A stretch of DNA of 45,000 nucleotides from Chrysomallon squamiferum (Eukaryota; Mollusca; Gastropoda; Neomphalida; Peltospiridae). A program made the translations under genes and the position numbers. The stretch covers positions 4,953,943-4,998,942 of the forward strand of contig CM022672.1 in the NCBI GenBank assembly GCA_012295275.1. The letters run 5' to 3'. Below are positions 26,001 to 38,735 of the stretch, piece by piece; position 1 is the stretch's first letter, and every line of letters starts with the position of its first letter. The notes under the pieces were generated by a model. It was not told the origin of the DNA. It ran no database searches and was given only the letters and a program-made list of their open reading frames with translations.

Positions 26001-27414
26001 AATATTTCGAGAGTGAAGATGATGTTATTCCACCCCTCAGGTTGGACAGGTGCATTCTTGCACAAGGAGATGAGGTTTTCCTTGCTGAGCCACTGGTCAG
26101 TGTTATCTTTTAATAACAGTCATGTCACAGTGACAAAATTTTCATTATTTTTACAAGTTTAAAACTATATTTTGTTTACGTTTAAAAAAAAAAAAATTTA
26201 AAAAAGTAGTAGAAGACAAAATTATTAAGGCAAGCATCAAAAACACCAGTGATGATTATTATTAGAATTTTTACTTTAATTATATGTAATGCAGTTGTTA
26301 CTAAAGTTATTAGTAGTAGTAGTAGTATGAGTAGTTGTAGTAGTAGTAGTAGTAGTATGAGTAGTTGTAGTAGTAGTAGCAGGCGCCATAGTAGTATTAA
26401 TAACAGTGGTAATAATTGTACCATTCATTTTTCACTGACATCAATTTATGGATTTTCAGAGACTTAATATATACTTAAAAAATAAAATTCACCAGGAAAA
26501 CAAAAATTAAAAAGCAAGTTTTCTTGAAGCTGGGTAAATGGTCTGATACCTGTAGTAGTACTATAATATGTCACTCTTATTTTAACTCAAATATTTGTTA
26601 TTTTACTGTTCAGGCTCACCTGTTGTCATGTTGTCAGTTGTGTGTACTGAAATCAAGAAAGATCCTGTCACAGAATGAACACAATGACAATGATGTTGAT
26701 GATGAAAAAGAAGATGAAATAGTTGAAATTCTTTCAGAACTAGAAAAACTTCTTAAATCTCTGTCAAGGAGAATGGCCACCTGTGACATGGAAGATTTTG
26801 AACTGGTCAGTTTGTAGATATCTTTTTTTTTTTAAAAATTCAAGTATGACGTTACAGTTCCCAAAGTGATGTCTTCTCTTGTAAATTGTTAGTTCGTTGG
26901 TATGATAATGATAATAGAAAATAAGCAAAACGATTCATCAATTTTGCCTAATTTTTGACTTACTGCAGTGTGATTTTATTCCTCAAAAGAAGATTTGATT
27001 TGTCAAAATTTGTCTTTAATTTTCTTAATTCTTGTATTTGTATTTATCTTATACTTATGTACACTACATGAAACAAGAGATTATCATAAGTTAGGTAACG
27101 TGGTAGTTTCTCCGTTTTCACTTCTTCATTTTGTAAAATTTCTTATTCTTCAAAATACAGGTCTGGTTTCTACTTTAACATCTCTGTGTATTTTTCTGCA
27201 TTTGTATTTCATTAACAAACAATCAGAAAAGAATAATTTGTGTTGTTTGATCTCTGTGCAGGACAAATCAGCAGACTTCTCACTGGCAAACAGCGTGGGT
27301 GTTAAAAACAACATCTACACCATCCTAGTTCTAGGTACATACGAAGTCCTCATGGAGTACACTTTTGTTTCAGGGGAGTACAGGTAAAATAAGCTTAATA
27401 CAGGTGACATAATT

Positions 27415-27447
<33 letters not shown>

Positions 27448-27448
27448 A

Positions 27449-27521
<73 letters not shown>

Positions 27522-27944
27522 TTTTGTTGCTGTTGCTATTGTCGTTAATATTATCCTTATTATTATTATTATTTATTTTTATAATTACGTCTTATTATTT
27601 TTGACGATATGATTTAAAATATTTCCTTGATAATCCACGTTTGTTTGAACATTATTAATTTTAAAATACAGTATAGTGCTAATGCAATTTGATACTGTCC
27701 TTTAAGAAATATGAATAAAGATATAATGTATTATTTTCCAGATTTTACCTGGATTATATTACTTTTTTTTTTCATGTGAAAATATATATTATTATATTTA
27801 AAAAAAAAAAAAAAATTAAAAATCTATATTTAATTATTTAATTTCATAATTTTATTTATTTATTTTTTTTTTCAAATTCTTGTATTAGCCAATTTTTGTA
27901 AAAATATTTTTTGATTGTGTGAGCATCTAATTACTTAATTGTGG

Positions 27945-27979
<35 letters not shown>

Positions 27980-30900
27980 CAGTTTAAAATTATTTTACTT
28001 TTACTTTTAATGTGCTTTGTTTTACTTTCATTTTAAATTTATGTTATTTACTGCAGCATGGCCAGCAGTGAACAGATACTTAATCTCTATGACAACCATC
28101 ACAAACTGAGTCATGTGATCAGAGACAAAGCTAGCACAGCCAATGGAAAGAAAGGAAAGCCTTCAGGAAAATCTCCACAAAGTCTGATGTCATTACCTTG
28201 TGTAGTTGCCTTGGTGACTGCATTGCTCAGGTGAATAGATCAATTATAGTTTAGATTTTTAAAAAAATTAAATAAAGTTTAAATTTAAATTATTATTTTT
28301 ATTATATAATATTGATAATTTTATGTAGTGTTTTATTATAATTGGCAGGAAATGTTTTTCTATTTTTTAATATATGTTTTTTCACATTTGTTCATTTATT
28401 TATTTTTTTTTTTTTTTAATAATAAAATGGGTTTTAAAAAGAAAAGAAGAGTTTGTATGTTTGTGTTTCTAAATGTCTTTCCAGTGACACCAGTTTGAGC
28501 CACAAGCAGAGTTTGGATGTGTTGAGAGGGAACGCTGATTTTATGCAGTATGTTATTTCTGTTGCTCTCCAGAAAGTGGAACAGATAGCTGAGAAAGGAA
28601 ACTGCGATGGTTGTGCTGGTCTTGAGAAGAATAAAGTCATAAGACAGAGCTACATTTTAGCCAGGTTCGATAAATCAGAAAATGTTAGAGATTTTTCCAG
28701 TTTTCTAAATCTATCCCAGAGATATAAAACTTTAATAAAGTCAACAGTTACTTCAACTATTAAAACAACAAGCTTATTATGAGGTCGTTTATAAAATATT
28801 TAAAATTTCATAATTTTATCCTATTTATTTTTGATATTATTACAAATTTAGTTTTAGTGCAGATAGCTTAGACATTATGTGTCTGTTAAGTTTTCCAGCC
28901 AGTTCCCTTTAAATGGCTTATCAAAAACCTCTTTCCTGTCTATGGGAAGGAGCACTTACAAAAAAAACCGCTCTTGCTGCAGTTGAAATAGAGTAAACCA
29001 ATATATACAGAAAATGAACGCCCTTGCAAAAATTCCATAAAACATTTAGTTTTTTTTATTATTAGTGATAATATTTATTACATTTAATTTTTTTTACCTT
29101 TTTCTCTTTTTTCTCAGTATATCAAAGACTAAAACATTCTAATAATTATCACTAAATTATTTCTGTTTCTTTTACTTCCTTTCATTTTCTTTTTTTTTTT
29201 TTTTGGAAATTTTTTATTTCAGGCACTTTCTAACATACTATGTTGAAAACCAGTTTCCTACAGAAGACAGGAAAAAGGGGAAGAACTTGGCGAGCCTGTG
29301 TTTGGATGGTTTGACTTCTGTGTTCAGCATCGTCAGCCCTAAAGACCAGAACACTGTGTGTCAGTGTCTTGTAAACCTAGGTACTCACTTTTTATACTTT
29401 AGCTTATAGTTTAACTTGCAGCTTATTTTTATTATGTTTTAGCTGATAGTTTATTTATTATAGTTTAACTTATAGTTTATTTTTATTATATTTTAGCTGA
29501 TATTTTATTTTTATTATATTTTAGCTGATAGTTTATTTATTATATTTTAGTTCATAGTTTTTTTTTTTATATTTTAACTTATATTTTATTTTTATTATGT
29601 TTTAGCTGATAGTTTATTTATTATAGTTTAATTTATAGTTTATTTTTTTTATATTTTAACTTATAGTATTTTTTTTATTTTAACTTATAGTTGTTGTTTT
29701 TTTTATATTTTAATTTATAGTTTATTTTTTATATTTTAACTTATAGTTTATTTATTATAGTTTAATTTATAGTTTATTTTTTTTATATTTTAACTTATAG
29801 TTTATTTATTATATTTTAACTTATAGTTTATTTTTTTTATATTTTAGCTGATAGTTTATTTTTTTTATTTTAACTTATAGTTTATTTTTTTTATTTTAAC
29901 TGAGAGTTTATTTTTTAGATTTTAGCTAATAGTTTATGTTTTTTAGATTTTAGCTGATAGTTTATGTTTTTCTTTTAACTGAAATATGTATTATTTATTT
30001 ATTTATTTTATTTTTATTTTTTTTTCAGAAAAAGAAACTGATGGTGATGTCAAAATTTCTCAAAAAGTAGAAAAAATTCACACTCACATCAAGACATTTC
30101 AGGTGGATTTTATCTATAAGACAGAGAACTAAGAGAGATTTAAAAAATAAATTAATAAATGAAAATGTCCATCAGTAACAAATTCATCAAATTATCCAAA
30201 TTTACTAAAATCCACTGCAAAAATGAATAGTTTTTTTTTATCATTTTTATTTTATATTAACTTTTTCACCAGTTTGATAAAACTTGCAAAAATGTGTGAG
30301 TTATAATTTAGCACTTCCTTTTATGAAGTTTTTTGCATTTATATTTATTTATAGCCAGGCAGGTACATAGATGGTTCTGTACATGTCCGCAGGTAGATAT
30401 TTTTAAACAGATTTTTCATTTTCTTTTTTCTTTTTTCAGAGGCTGGTGGCAAACATCTTATCTGCAGATGACGATCACAAGAACTGGAAAGAAATGGCGT
30501 CGCTTCTCACTATCATCAGTCAGCTGACCAAACATCTGCCACCAGGGGGCAGTCAGTACGAACAAGTCCACACCTGGGTGTACATGCTGTGTACAGATCA
30601 GGCTATAGGTGAATATCATTTATAATTCAGTAAGAAAAACTATACTGTAACTTTATTAATAATAATTTAAGTCAATTACGGGATTAATTAATTAATTATA
30701 AATTAATGACTAATTTTTCTTACATTAAATTTCTTGCAAAAAACCCCCCCAAAAAACCAAAACACGTTATATACAAGTTGTCAAAATATAACTAGTATTT
30801 AAATTTTTTAGACATTTTCCAAATTATTCTACTAACTAATATATTCTATGGGTAGGTTCATTACAAACATTTCTTTCTGCTAACTGAAAAAGGATAACCC

Positions 30901-31835
30901 ACTGTATGTTGGCAACAAGTTCTTCTCAATATACGCATCGTATAACCAAAGACCTAAACATAACTAATGCCAGTGAAAACTGCATTTTTTCTTTCATTGT
31001 TTGTCTTCAATGGCAGCAGCAAATATAATTTCTCATCTTAATATTCTGTCCTTAACCATAATTAATTAACACTATCATTTAAAAATTAAGAATATTTTAT
31101 TTATATCGTTGATTTGTTGTTTTTTTTATTGTTTTTTTTATGATTTTTTGTTCTCTTCATCAATGATTGTCTGTTGTAGATGATATGGCTACCTGTAAGT
31201 TGTTGTTGGGGACGTTGCTGTCATTGTCACAGCAGATGAAGTGTCTGCCTACATTAATGAAGTACATGGCACAGGACATACACAGTCAGCTAGGAGACAT
31301 TGATCAGGTATTTGAGATGTTGCTTTTATCTTGAAACAGTTCACTGTGATGTTTGTTATTATGAAGATTGTCTGAAACAATCCAGTACATGAATGTTAAA
31401 ATATTTGTGTGTAACAGATACATTTCACATGTTATTGTCTCACTGTTACATGCTTTCAAATACTGCTGCACTGCTTTTAGAAGTATTTTTAAAATAGTAC
31501 TCTTTTGTTTAAATAAAACATTGACTATTAACTTTTATAATATAAATTATTATGTCACCTTTTCATTACAGTTATTTTTTAATGTTATTTTGTTTTAATA
31601 TCTTTTTATTGTTATTGTTTTTTTATTATTATTGTTATTATTATTAATACAATTGTTGTTATTATTATTAGTAGTAGTAGTATTTTATTATTATTATTAT
31701 TATTATTACTATTATTATTATTACTATTATTATTATTATTATTACTATTATTATTATTATTATCATTATTACTATTACTATTGCTTTATTATTACTATCG
31801 TTATGATTACTATTATTATTGTATTATTATTACTA

Positions 31836-31866
<31 letters not shown>

Positions 31867-34800
31867 TATTATTATTATTATCATTACTACTACTACTATT
31901 TTCTTTTGGTCTAAATAAAATGAAAACATAATTGAAAACAAGTTGAGGAGAATTACTGCTTAGAGGTTTTTTGTAAATACTAATATAAATTACAGCTTTA
32001 CATCATCCTTCTTTATTTTATTTTCAAAAATTAAAAAAAAATGGCTGATGTATGACAGATAATTTTTTATTTGACAGGAAGTCGAGGTGGCAGACAAAAC
32101 TCATTTCTCTCTGATAAAACACAGGACAGCTGCACCGATGGTGTTGTTGTTGGTGTTGTCAAGTTGCGAGCACCTGATTGATGACATGGACTGGGTTGTT
32201 GCAAGACTGAGAGCTGACGTGATTAATAAGAAAACTGAAGAAGGTTGTTACATAAATCACGTTAATTTATGATTATCTAATTAAATATACTGATATATAA
32301 TTACTTTTTTTTCTTATTCTGTTTCTTATCATTTTATCTTATTTTCTTTATTTTCAGTTTTTCTGATTCTCTTTTTAAATTTTTTCTTACTTATTCTGTT
32401 TATTTTTATTTTTTCTTATTCTGTTTTTTTTTATATCATTTCTTATTGTTTCTTTTTATTTTTTTATTCTGTTTCTTTTTATTTATTTTTTTAATTCATT
32501 TTTTTGTTTTGGTTTCTTTTCATTTTAATAAATTTTTATATATATATATATATGAATAATTTTTTTCTTACTTATTCTGTTTTTATTTATATCATTTCTT
32601 ATTGTTTCTTTTTATTTTTCTTATTCTGTTTCTTTTTATTTTTCGTATTCTGTTTCTTTTTTTATTCATTTTTTTGTTATTTCTTTTCATTTTTTATATA
32701 TACATATATATATATAAACTGATATTTTTTAATGTTTTAGTTGAAGGCAGCCAGAGAGACACACAACAGGAAAGTCAGGAAGGTTTTGTGTGTGCACGGT
32801 TCATTGTTCTCATCAAGTGTTTCCACGAACTCGTGCAGTCTGCGCTGCCGTACGGTGGCTGTGTCGAAGTCATCCTGAAAACAGTGACCAGACTCTACAA
32901 CTCTTTGTCTCTGCTTGTCAAATATGTAAGTGAGTTGTATGTGAGTTCTTTAGTTTTAACAACTGTTAACAGTAAAGTTTGTTTAATATTTTTATTTTAT
33001 TTTTGGTGATGTTATGGTTAGGCAGTTTCTTTGACCTCAGAATTGTTTCTTCGTTGTTGAACTTTATTATTAACAAAAGTTTGTGGTCCTTAACAAATGA
33101 AACAATAATTACTTCGTTATTATTATTATTATTATTATCATTTTCGTTTTTCATTATTATTATTAATATCATTATCATTATCATTTTTATTTTCATTATC
33201 ATCATCATCATCATCATTATTATTATTATTAATGTTTAATTTTATTTTGTTTTCATTTTGTTTGAGTTCAGTTTATGCTTTGATCTTGGAATATAAATCA
33301 TTTTCAGCCTATGTTGTGGAATGATATTGTAATCCATTAATATGCATACACATAAATACACAACAAATTGCTTTTTATTTGTTTATTTTCTTTTATTTCA
33401 GTACTTATCAATGTATTTTAACAAGACAGGATACCTCAGTCCAAAGTTTGAGAAACTGGTAAAGTTCATTGGCCTTCATCTTACCCAGTATGTGTATGCC
33501 ATGATCACCAGTATTCAGGTCAGTTCATTTACAGATGTTGGTCAAGTTACTGGTCACCAGCAGATACAGGGTGGCTGAAGTTGTTTGGATTCATAACAAA
33601 ATTTAAATATTTCCAACCATTTTGAGAGTAATATTCTCTTTTAGATTCCCCCAAAACAAAATTCAAAAGTACTTTTTTCCAAATATTAAATTTGATACAT
33701 TTATTTTTTTTTTACTAGTAAATCAAGAATACTGATTTCCTTGCAGTTAAAATATAATTTTACTTGCTCAATATCTGTATTTATCTCCTAAATGTACACA
33801 TTTTCAGAACATTTCTGCACAATTTAATTAGAGTTGCTTCCCTTAGTATGACTTTTAACTGGACATTTGTTTTGATTTTCTTATTTTTCATTTTATTATT
33901 TTTGACTTTTATCATACATAATTAAAAGAGAAAAGATTATTATGCATTTCTGGTGTTTTAAATAATTGTTTCATTTTATTAGGCCTCTGAAAAAGAACAT
34001 TTGCAGCATTTGTCACAGAAAAGTAAAAAAGACAAGAAGAAAACAGAAACAGCATCACATGTTGAATCAGTATGTCACATAGCATACTATAGTTTTATAA
34101 TCTTGTATTATGTTATTTATTATCTTATTTTATATACTATTGTGTTAATTTGTGTAGTGTTATATTATGTAGTATAATATTACATAATATGGTATTATTT
34201 AGTATATTATTATGTTCAGTAAAACACTATTATGTAAGGTTTTGTGATGTATTAGTAAAAGATTTAACTAAAGATTAGAAACTTTTTCAAATATAATTTT
34301 CATCCATAATGGAAATTAACATAGTTCTTAGTTCTTCTGATGTATGTGATATGTTTTTTTTATTAATATAATGTTACTGCTTTAATAGTCACATCATCAT
34401 CATTTTCTGCTTCTTCATCAGTATTAATTTTGTTCTTACTTTAAAAAAATCAGAAAAACAGAAGAATATTTTATTTAAATATAATATAAAAAAAATTGAA
34501 TATTTAGTTAAACTAAGCCTTTTTAAAAATTTATTTTGAAAATAATTTATTTTCAGAACAAAATACTGAAGCAGACAAAGCCAATACCAAACTTGATCTA
34601 CGCTATTGAGCAGTTTGAACGATATCTCATACAGCTGACAAAGAAATCCAAGGTGAAAGCATTGCCCTTCGTTTTAACATTTATTTAAAAAGAATTAAAA
34701 CATTATCTAAGCACATAAGTTGTCATTGTTATCATCATCATCATCATCATCATCATTATTATTTTTATTATAATCATCCTTATCATTATTACTTTCAGTA

Positions 34801-35859
34801 GTTATTATTAGTATTATCATAATCATTATTATTGTTGTTGTTATATTATTAATAGTAATAAAAATTTCACAAATGATGCTGTTTTGCAAGATGATAAATA
34901 CAACGCTGTCAAATTGGTGACAGAAATGAAAGTCTTCTTGTACTTATGTTGTAGATCAACTTGATGCAGAATATAAAAATCAGCACCTCTCGAGATTTCC
35001 GCATCAACACTGCTGCAGTTCAAGCCATTCTGGAGCAGAAAGATGAATCTGAGAATGAGGAAGAAGAAGAAGAAGAAAAAAAAAACTGATGATGCAGAAA
35101 ATAACGAAGAAGAAGAAGAAGAAGAGGTGTTTATATATACTTATAAACTTACACTTTATCTCTCTCTCTCTCTGACTTTCTCAAGGTCACTTTTTCTCCA
35201 TTTTAAGAATTGTTTAACTTTGTTATCATAATTACTTTAAAAAAAAAAAAAAATAATTATTTGATTTTTGTTCTGTGTTGATGGTAAATTACAAACTGTT
35301 AGCAATCTTGAATTATTAAGTCTGTAGATTTCTGTATCTCAGGATTTCATTTTCCTTTATTTTTATTATCAACATTCACATCACTTCCTTAATTTGGCTC
35401 TTGTTACTACTACTACTACTATCATTACTACTACTTCTAATACTAATACTAGTAAACACTATTATTACTGCAACTGCTGTTTTATTACTATTATCTGGTT
35501 TTTATTGTTTTCAGTACCATCACACTTTTTTGTCTGTTATTACTATAGTTATAATCATTGTTGTTGTGACATAAAAACAATAACAATAACAATAATAATA
35601 ATAATAGTCATAATAATAGCATTATTATGATTATTATTATTAATATTAAATTTAATATTAATATTTTATCATCATCATCATCATCATCCTTATCATTATT
35701 ATTGTTATTTACATCACTGCAATAACATGTTTGTTCACACAGGTAGCAGAGATGGATGGCAGTGATGAAGAAAATCAGCCTCCAAGCAAACGACCAGCAT
35801 CTCCAGACACAATCACTGCTCCACCAGCGAAAAAACCAAAATTTCAAAAACAAAAGTGA
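13481..35859 (+). CDS. FANCI: Fanconi anaemia group I protein, 32 coding exons
   Basis: FANCI pairs with FANCD2 in the ID2 clamp that is monoubiquitinated during interstrand-crosslink repair. Coding exons: 13481-13564, 13996-14071, 14563-14696, 15245-15330, 15875-16000, 19627-19792, 20092-20177, 20834-20963, 21363-21455, 21879-22015, 22559-22733, 23048-23135, 23710-23911, 24216-24330, 24849-24971, 25496-25564, 25994-26095, 26614-26805, 27262-27383, 28057-28230, 28485-28664, 29223-29380, 30029-30102, 30440-30608, 31180-31307, 32078-32243, 32741-32925, 33402-33518, 33983-34069, 34557-34652, 34955-35126, 35743-35859. All introns are GT-AG. Similarity to vertebrate FANCI runs along the whole length: MDKKI start, [74 protein letters not shown]. 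Predicted length is about 1375 aa (human 1328). One oddity is a single-base frame break in exon 31 before the last exon; all other phases are intact. Exon calls come from motif and phase reading, not an alignment. Confidence 0.94.
13549..13600 (+). repeat. 27-bp tandem duplication carrying the FANCI exon 1 donor
   Basis: AATAGACAATAATGAGGTAC at 13549 recurs at 13576 with one change (AATAGACAATGATGAGGTAC). Each copy ends in GAG|GTAC, so donors exist at 13565 and 13592. Both join exon 2 in phase 0; the longer form adds nine residues (VHRLIDNDE). Confidence 0.9.
15425..15600 (+). mobile_element. SINE fragment, decayed
   Basis: In FANCI intron 4, blocks such as CTATGGTATG, CCCTTCTTGCTAAATG, AAAAAGAATAACCCATAG, GTGGTTTCCTTTCCTCG and GCATATAACTGTAG follow the order of the same SINE family. 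Strongly diverged. An 81-codon open frame on the minus strand here is chance. Confidence 0.5.
16174..19022. mobile_element. Decayed DNA transposon with ~620-bp terminal inverted repeats
   Basis: The left end begins GGGTCATTCCGTGTCAAATC and the right end is its reverse complement, ending GATTTGACACGGAATGACCC. Inverted similarity continues inward for about 620 bp (16174 to ~16795 and ~18385 to 19022) with only scattered changes and small indels. The element is flanked by TTTC on both sides (16170-16173 and 19023-19026), a 4-bp target duplication. The interior of about 1.6 kb has only broken reading frames. Near 17786 a frame gives NCCDPLNRH and then a stop; a shifted frame gives [13 protein letters not shown], as in a Cys-rich transposon protein. 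It sits in FANCI intron 5, the longest intron at 3.6 kb. The superfamily is not assigned: the TSD is not TTAA. Confidence 0.88.
17770..18121 (+). pseudogene. Broken transposon ORF with Cys-rich motif
   Basis: Frame fragments read [14 protein letters not shown] then a stop, then in another frame [18 protein letters not shown], and then a third frame with [16 protein letters not shown] and a stop near 18120. The CCDP...CxxC arrangement looks like a zinc-binding segment I associate with invertebrate transposon proteins. Frameshifts and stops mean no intact product. The identity is a guess from motif shape. Confidence 0.45.
19029..19109. repeat. Dispersed hairpin repeat, copy 2
   Basis: This copy abuts the right target duplication of the intron 5 transposon. 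It holds a perfect inverted pair AAGAGAAACT / AGTTTCTCTT with a T-rich loop, then TTATAAAATTAACAATAG and an AAATA run, matching 1591-1671. Confidence 0.7.
23895..24330 (+). other. FANCI: FANCI ubiquitination lysine and SQ phospho-cluster (exons 13-14)
   Basis: The end of exon 13 encodes LVLRKAMF. Its lysine codon (23895-23897) is residue 523 in my exon chain and matches the vertebrate monoubiquitination site K523. Exon 14 continues QLDSRK...LKNFKVIGG and then [13 protein letters not shown] (about 24292-24330). That gives SQ serines at 556, 559 and 565, the spacing of the ATR-dependent SQ cluster of vertebrate FANCI. The motifs are seen in the sequence; phosphorylation and ubiquitination are inferred from the family. 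Confidence 0.85.
25328..25475 (+). mobile_element. tRNA-derived SINE head, decayed
   Basis: TGGCTTAGTAGCAGAGC (from 25336) looks like a Pol III box A, and TTGTCAGATTGATCCC (to 25389) like box B. It is followed by TTTCTCGTTCTAGACAGTGC, which resembles the body of a molluscan SINE I know from memory (TTCTCGTTCCAGCCAGTGC-type). The element ends about 20 bp before the acceptor of FANCI exon 16 (25495). It is not a tRNA gene, since no acceptor stem closes. Confidence 0.65.
27417..27515. repeat. (TTG)n-(TTA)n microsatellite in FANCI intron 19
   Basis: A GTT run passes into a TTA run starting about 35 bp after the exon 19 donor. The all-Leu open frame is low complexity. Confidence 0.93.
28885..29005 (+). 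mobile_element. SINE body fragment, decayed
   Basis: In FANCI intron 21, TTTTCCAGCCAGTTCC, TTTCCTGTCTATGGGAAGG and GCTCTTGCTGCAGTTG follow in the same order as in the central part of the molluscan SINE family noted at 25328. The copy is old, with many changes and no clear target duplication. Recognised from memory. Confidence 0.55.
29400..29985 (+). repeat. Intron 22 minisatellite with 3'-splice-site-like units
   Basis: About twenty degenerate units of 25-33 bp such as TTTATATTTTAACTTATAG or TTATTATATTTTAGCTGATAG run from just after exon 22 to just before the exon 23 acceptor at 30028. Each unit combines a U-rich run, a TTAAC or CTGAT that could mimic a branch point, and a terminal AG. Confidence 0.85.
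30855..31075 (+). mobile_element. SINE 3' part, decayed
   Basis: In FANCI intron 24, TTTCTGCTAACTGAAAAAGG followed by ATAACCCACTGTATGTTGGC and CTTCTCAATATACGCATC matches the order of blocks in the second half of the molluscan SINE family (GCTGCTAATCGAAAAGAGTA, CCATGAAGTGG, CTCTCAATATCTG). CTTAACCATA near 31052 may be its end. Degenerate; recognised from memory. Confidence 0.5.
31621..31902. repeat. Long ATT/ACT microsatellite in FANCI intron 25
   Basis: About 280 bp of TTA, ATT and interspersed ACT units. No gene evidence. Confidence 0.93.
32285..32735 (+). repeat. Pyrimidine-rich duplicated block in FANCI intron 26
   Basis: TTATTCTGTTTCTTTTTATT-type units repeat throughout. A longer block (TTACTTATTCTG ... 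ATATCATTTCTTATTG) occurs at about 32388 and again at about 32570. It ends near the exon 27 acceptor (32740). Confidence 0.75.
33117..33233. repeat. ATT/ATC microsatellite in FANCI intron 27
   Basis: TTA and ATC units covering about 115 bp, on both sides of a TTTTCGTTTTT segment. Confidence 0.85.
34731..34860. repeat. ATC/ATT microsatellite in FANCI intron 30
   Basis: ATC units followed by ATT and GTT units, ending about 90 bp before the exon 31 acceptor. Confidence 0.85.
34955..35126 (+). other. FANCI: FANCI exon 31 with +1 frame break in an A10 run
   Basis: The exon opens in frame ([15 protein letters not shown]) and enters a Glu-rich stretch. At 35076-35085 there are ten consecutive A, and the frame then meets TGA at 35087-35089. 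One fewer A would keep the frame open through TDDAENN and a second Glu run to the donor at 35127. It would also join the last exon (35743-35859) in phase, which encodes a basic tail with KRPASP and [10 protein letters not shown], like a nuclear localisation signal. Exon length is 172, one more than a multiple of three, although both flanking junctions are phase 0. The most economical reading is a one-base homopolymer length error or allele. A real truncation or slippage cannot be excluded. Confidence 0.85.
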
Positions 35860-35884
35860 AGTAATTAACACATAAAGCCGTCCA

Positions 35885-35980
35885 AATTTAATTCTGTTAG
35901 GACCAATGACTTTAAAAAGTAGTGCTGAAATAATTTAATTCTGTTATGTCCAATGACTTTAAAAAGCAGTGCTGATTGAA
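35885..35980 (+). repeat. 47-bp tandem duplication just after the FANCI stop
   Basis: AATTTAATTCTGTTAGGACC at 35885 recurs at 35932 as AATTTAATTCTGTTATGTCC. Both are followed by AATGACTTTAAAAAG and AGTGCTGA. The pair begins 26 bp after the stop codon, in the presumed 3' UTR. Confidence 0.9.
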
Positions 35981-35986
35981 GGAGTA

Positions 35987-36034
<48 letters not shown>

Positions 36035-36256
36035 TGTCAAATATATAAAAGTAGATCCATTACTGTTATTATTGATGTTTCTAATAATACGTATTTTTCT
36101 GTTTATGGACAAAATTGCCAAACTTATTATTAAAATTATTGGAATTATTAAAAATTTTCTTTCAATAGTATGTTTTCTATGTGAGCATGTGGGAACATGT
36201 ACAAACATATTAGCAATATTTCTATTAATATTATAATATGGATATCGAAACAAGTA

Positions 36257-36274
36257 AATAAATATTACAATAAA
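36257..36274 (+). terminator. Candidate FANCI polyadenylation signals
   Basis: AATAAA occurs at 36257-36262 and again at 36269-36274, about 400 bp after the FANCI stop. In DNA this AT-rich such hexamers are common, so the assignment is weak. Confidence 0.35.
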
Positions 36275-38157
<1,883 letters not shown>

Positions 38158-38614
38158 GTGTGTTTATATCTAATCCCCACAAATACACTGTTTTTTGTTT
38201 TTTTATCAAACTAAAACTCGATGCAAACTCATTTGACGTAAAATGACAAATGCTAAATCTGTTTGCCTTACGTTGTTAAGTGAAGCTTAACAAATCAGTT
38301 TTCTGCTCTGTCCGGTAAAAAGAACGCTCGTTCCTAACCTGGCTGGTTTATTAACATCGTGAGATGGTAATCTGCCCATAACTCAAATAGGCTCCAGAAA
38401 TACTCGCAGTTTTGTCAGTGACTGATGTCCAGGCAATACAGCTTGTCTGCTAACTTAGTTTTCAAAAAAAATATAAAAAAAATAAAATAATAATAATAAA
38501 GAAAACAGGTTTGAAACAGTTTTTTTATTTTCCTTTTTACATATGAATACAAACATAAATACATATATACTTATACATTCATATACAGACACAAATATCC
38601 AATCATCTATCCTA

Positions 38615-38735
<121 letters not shown>

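Noticed and set aside
13481-35859. FANCI as a pseudogene because of the exon 31 frame break
   Set aside because: 31 of 32 exons are intact with consensus splice sites, conserved motifs and preserved phases; a single homopolymer shift is better explained otherwise.
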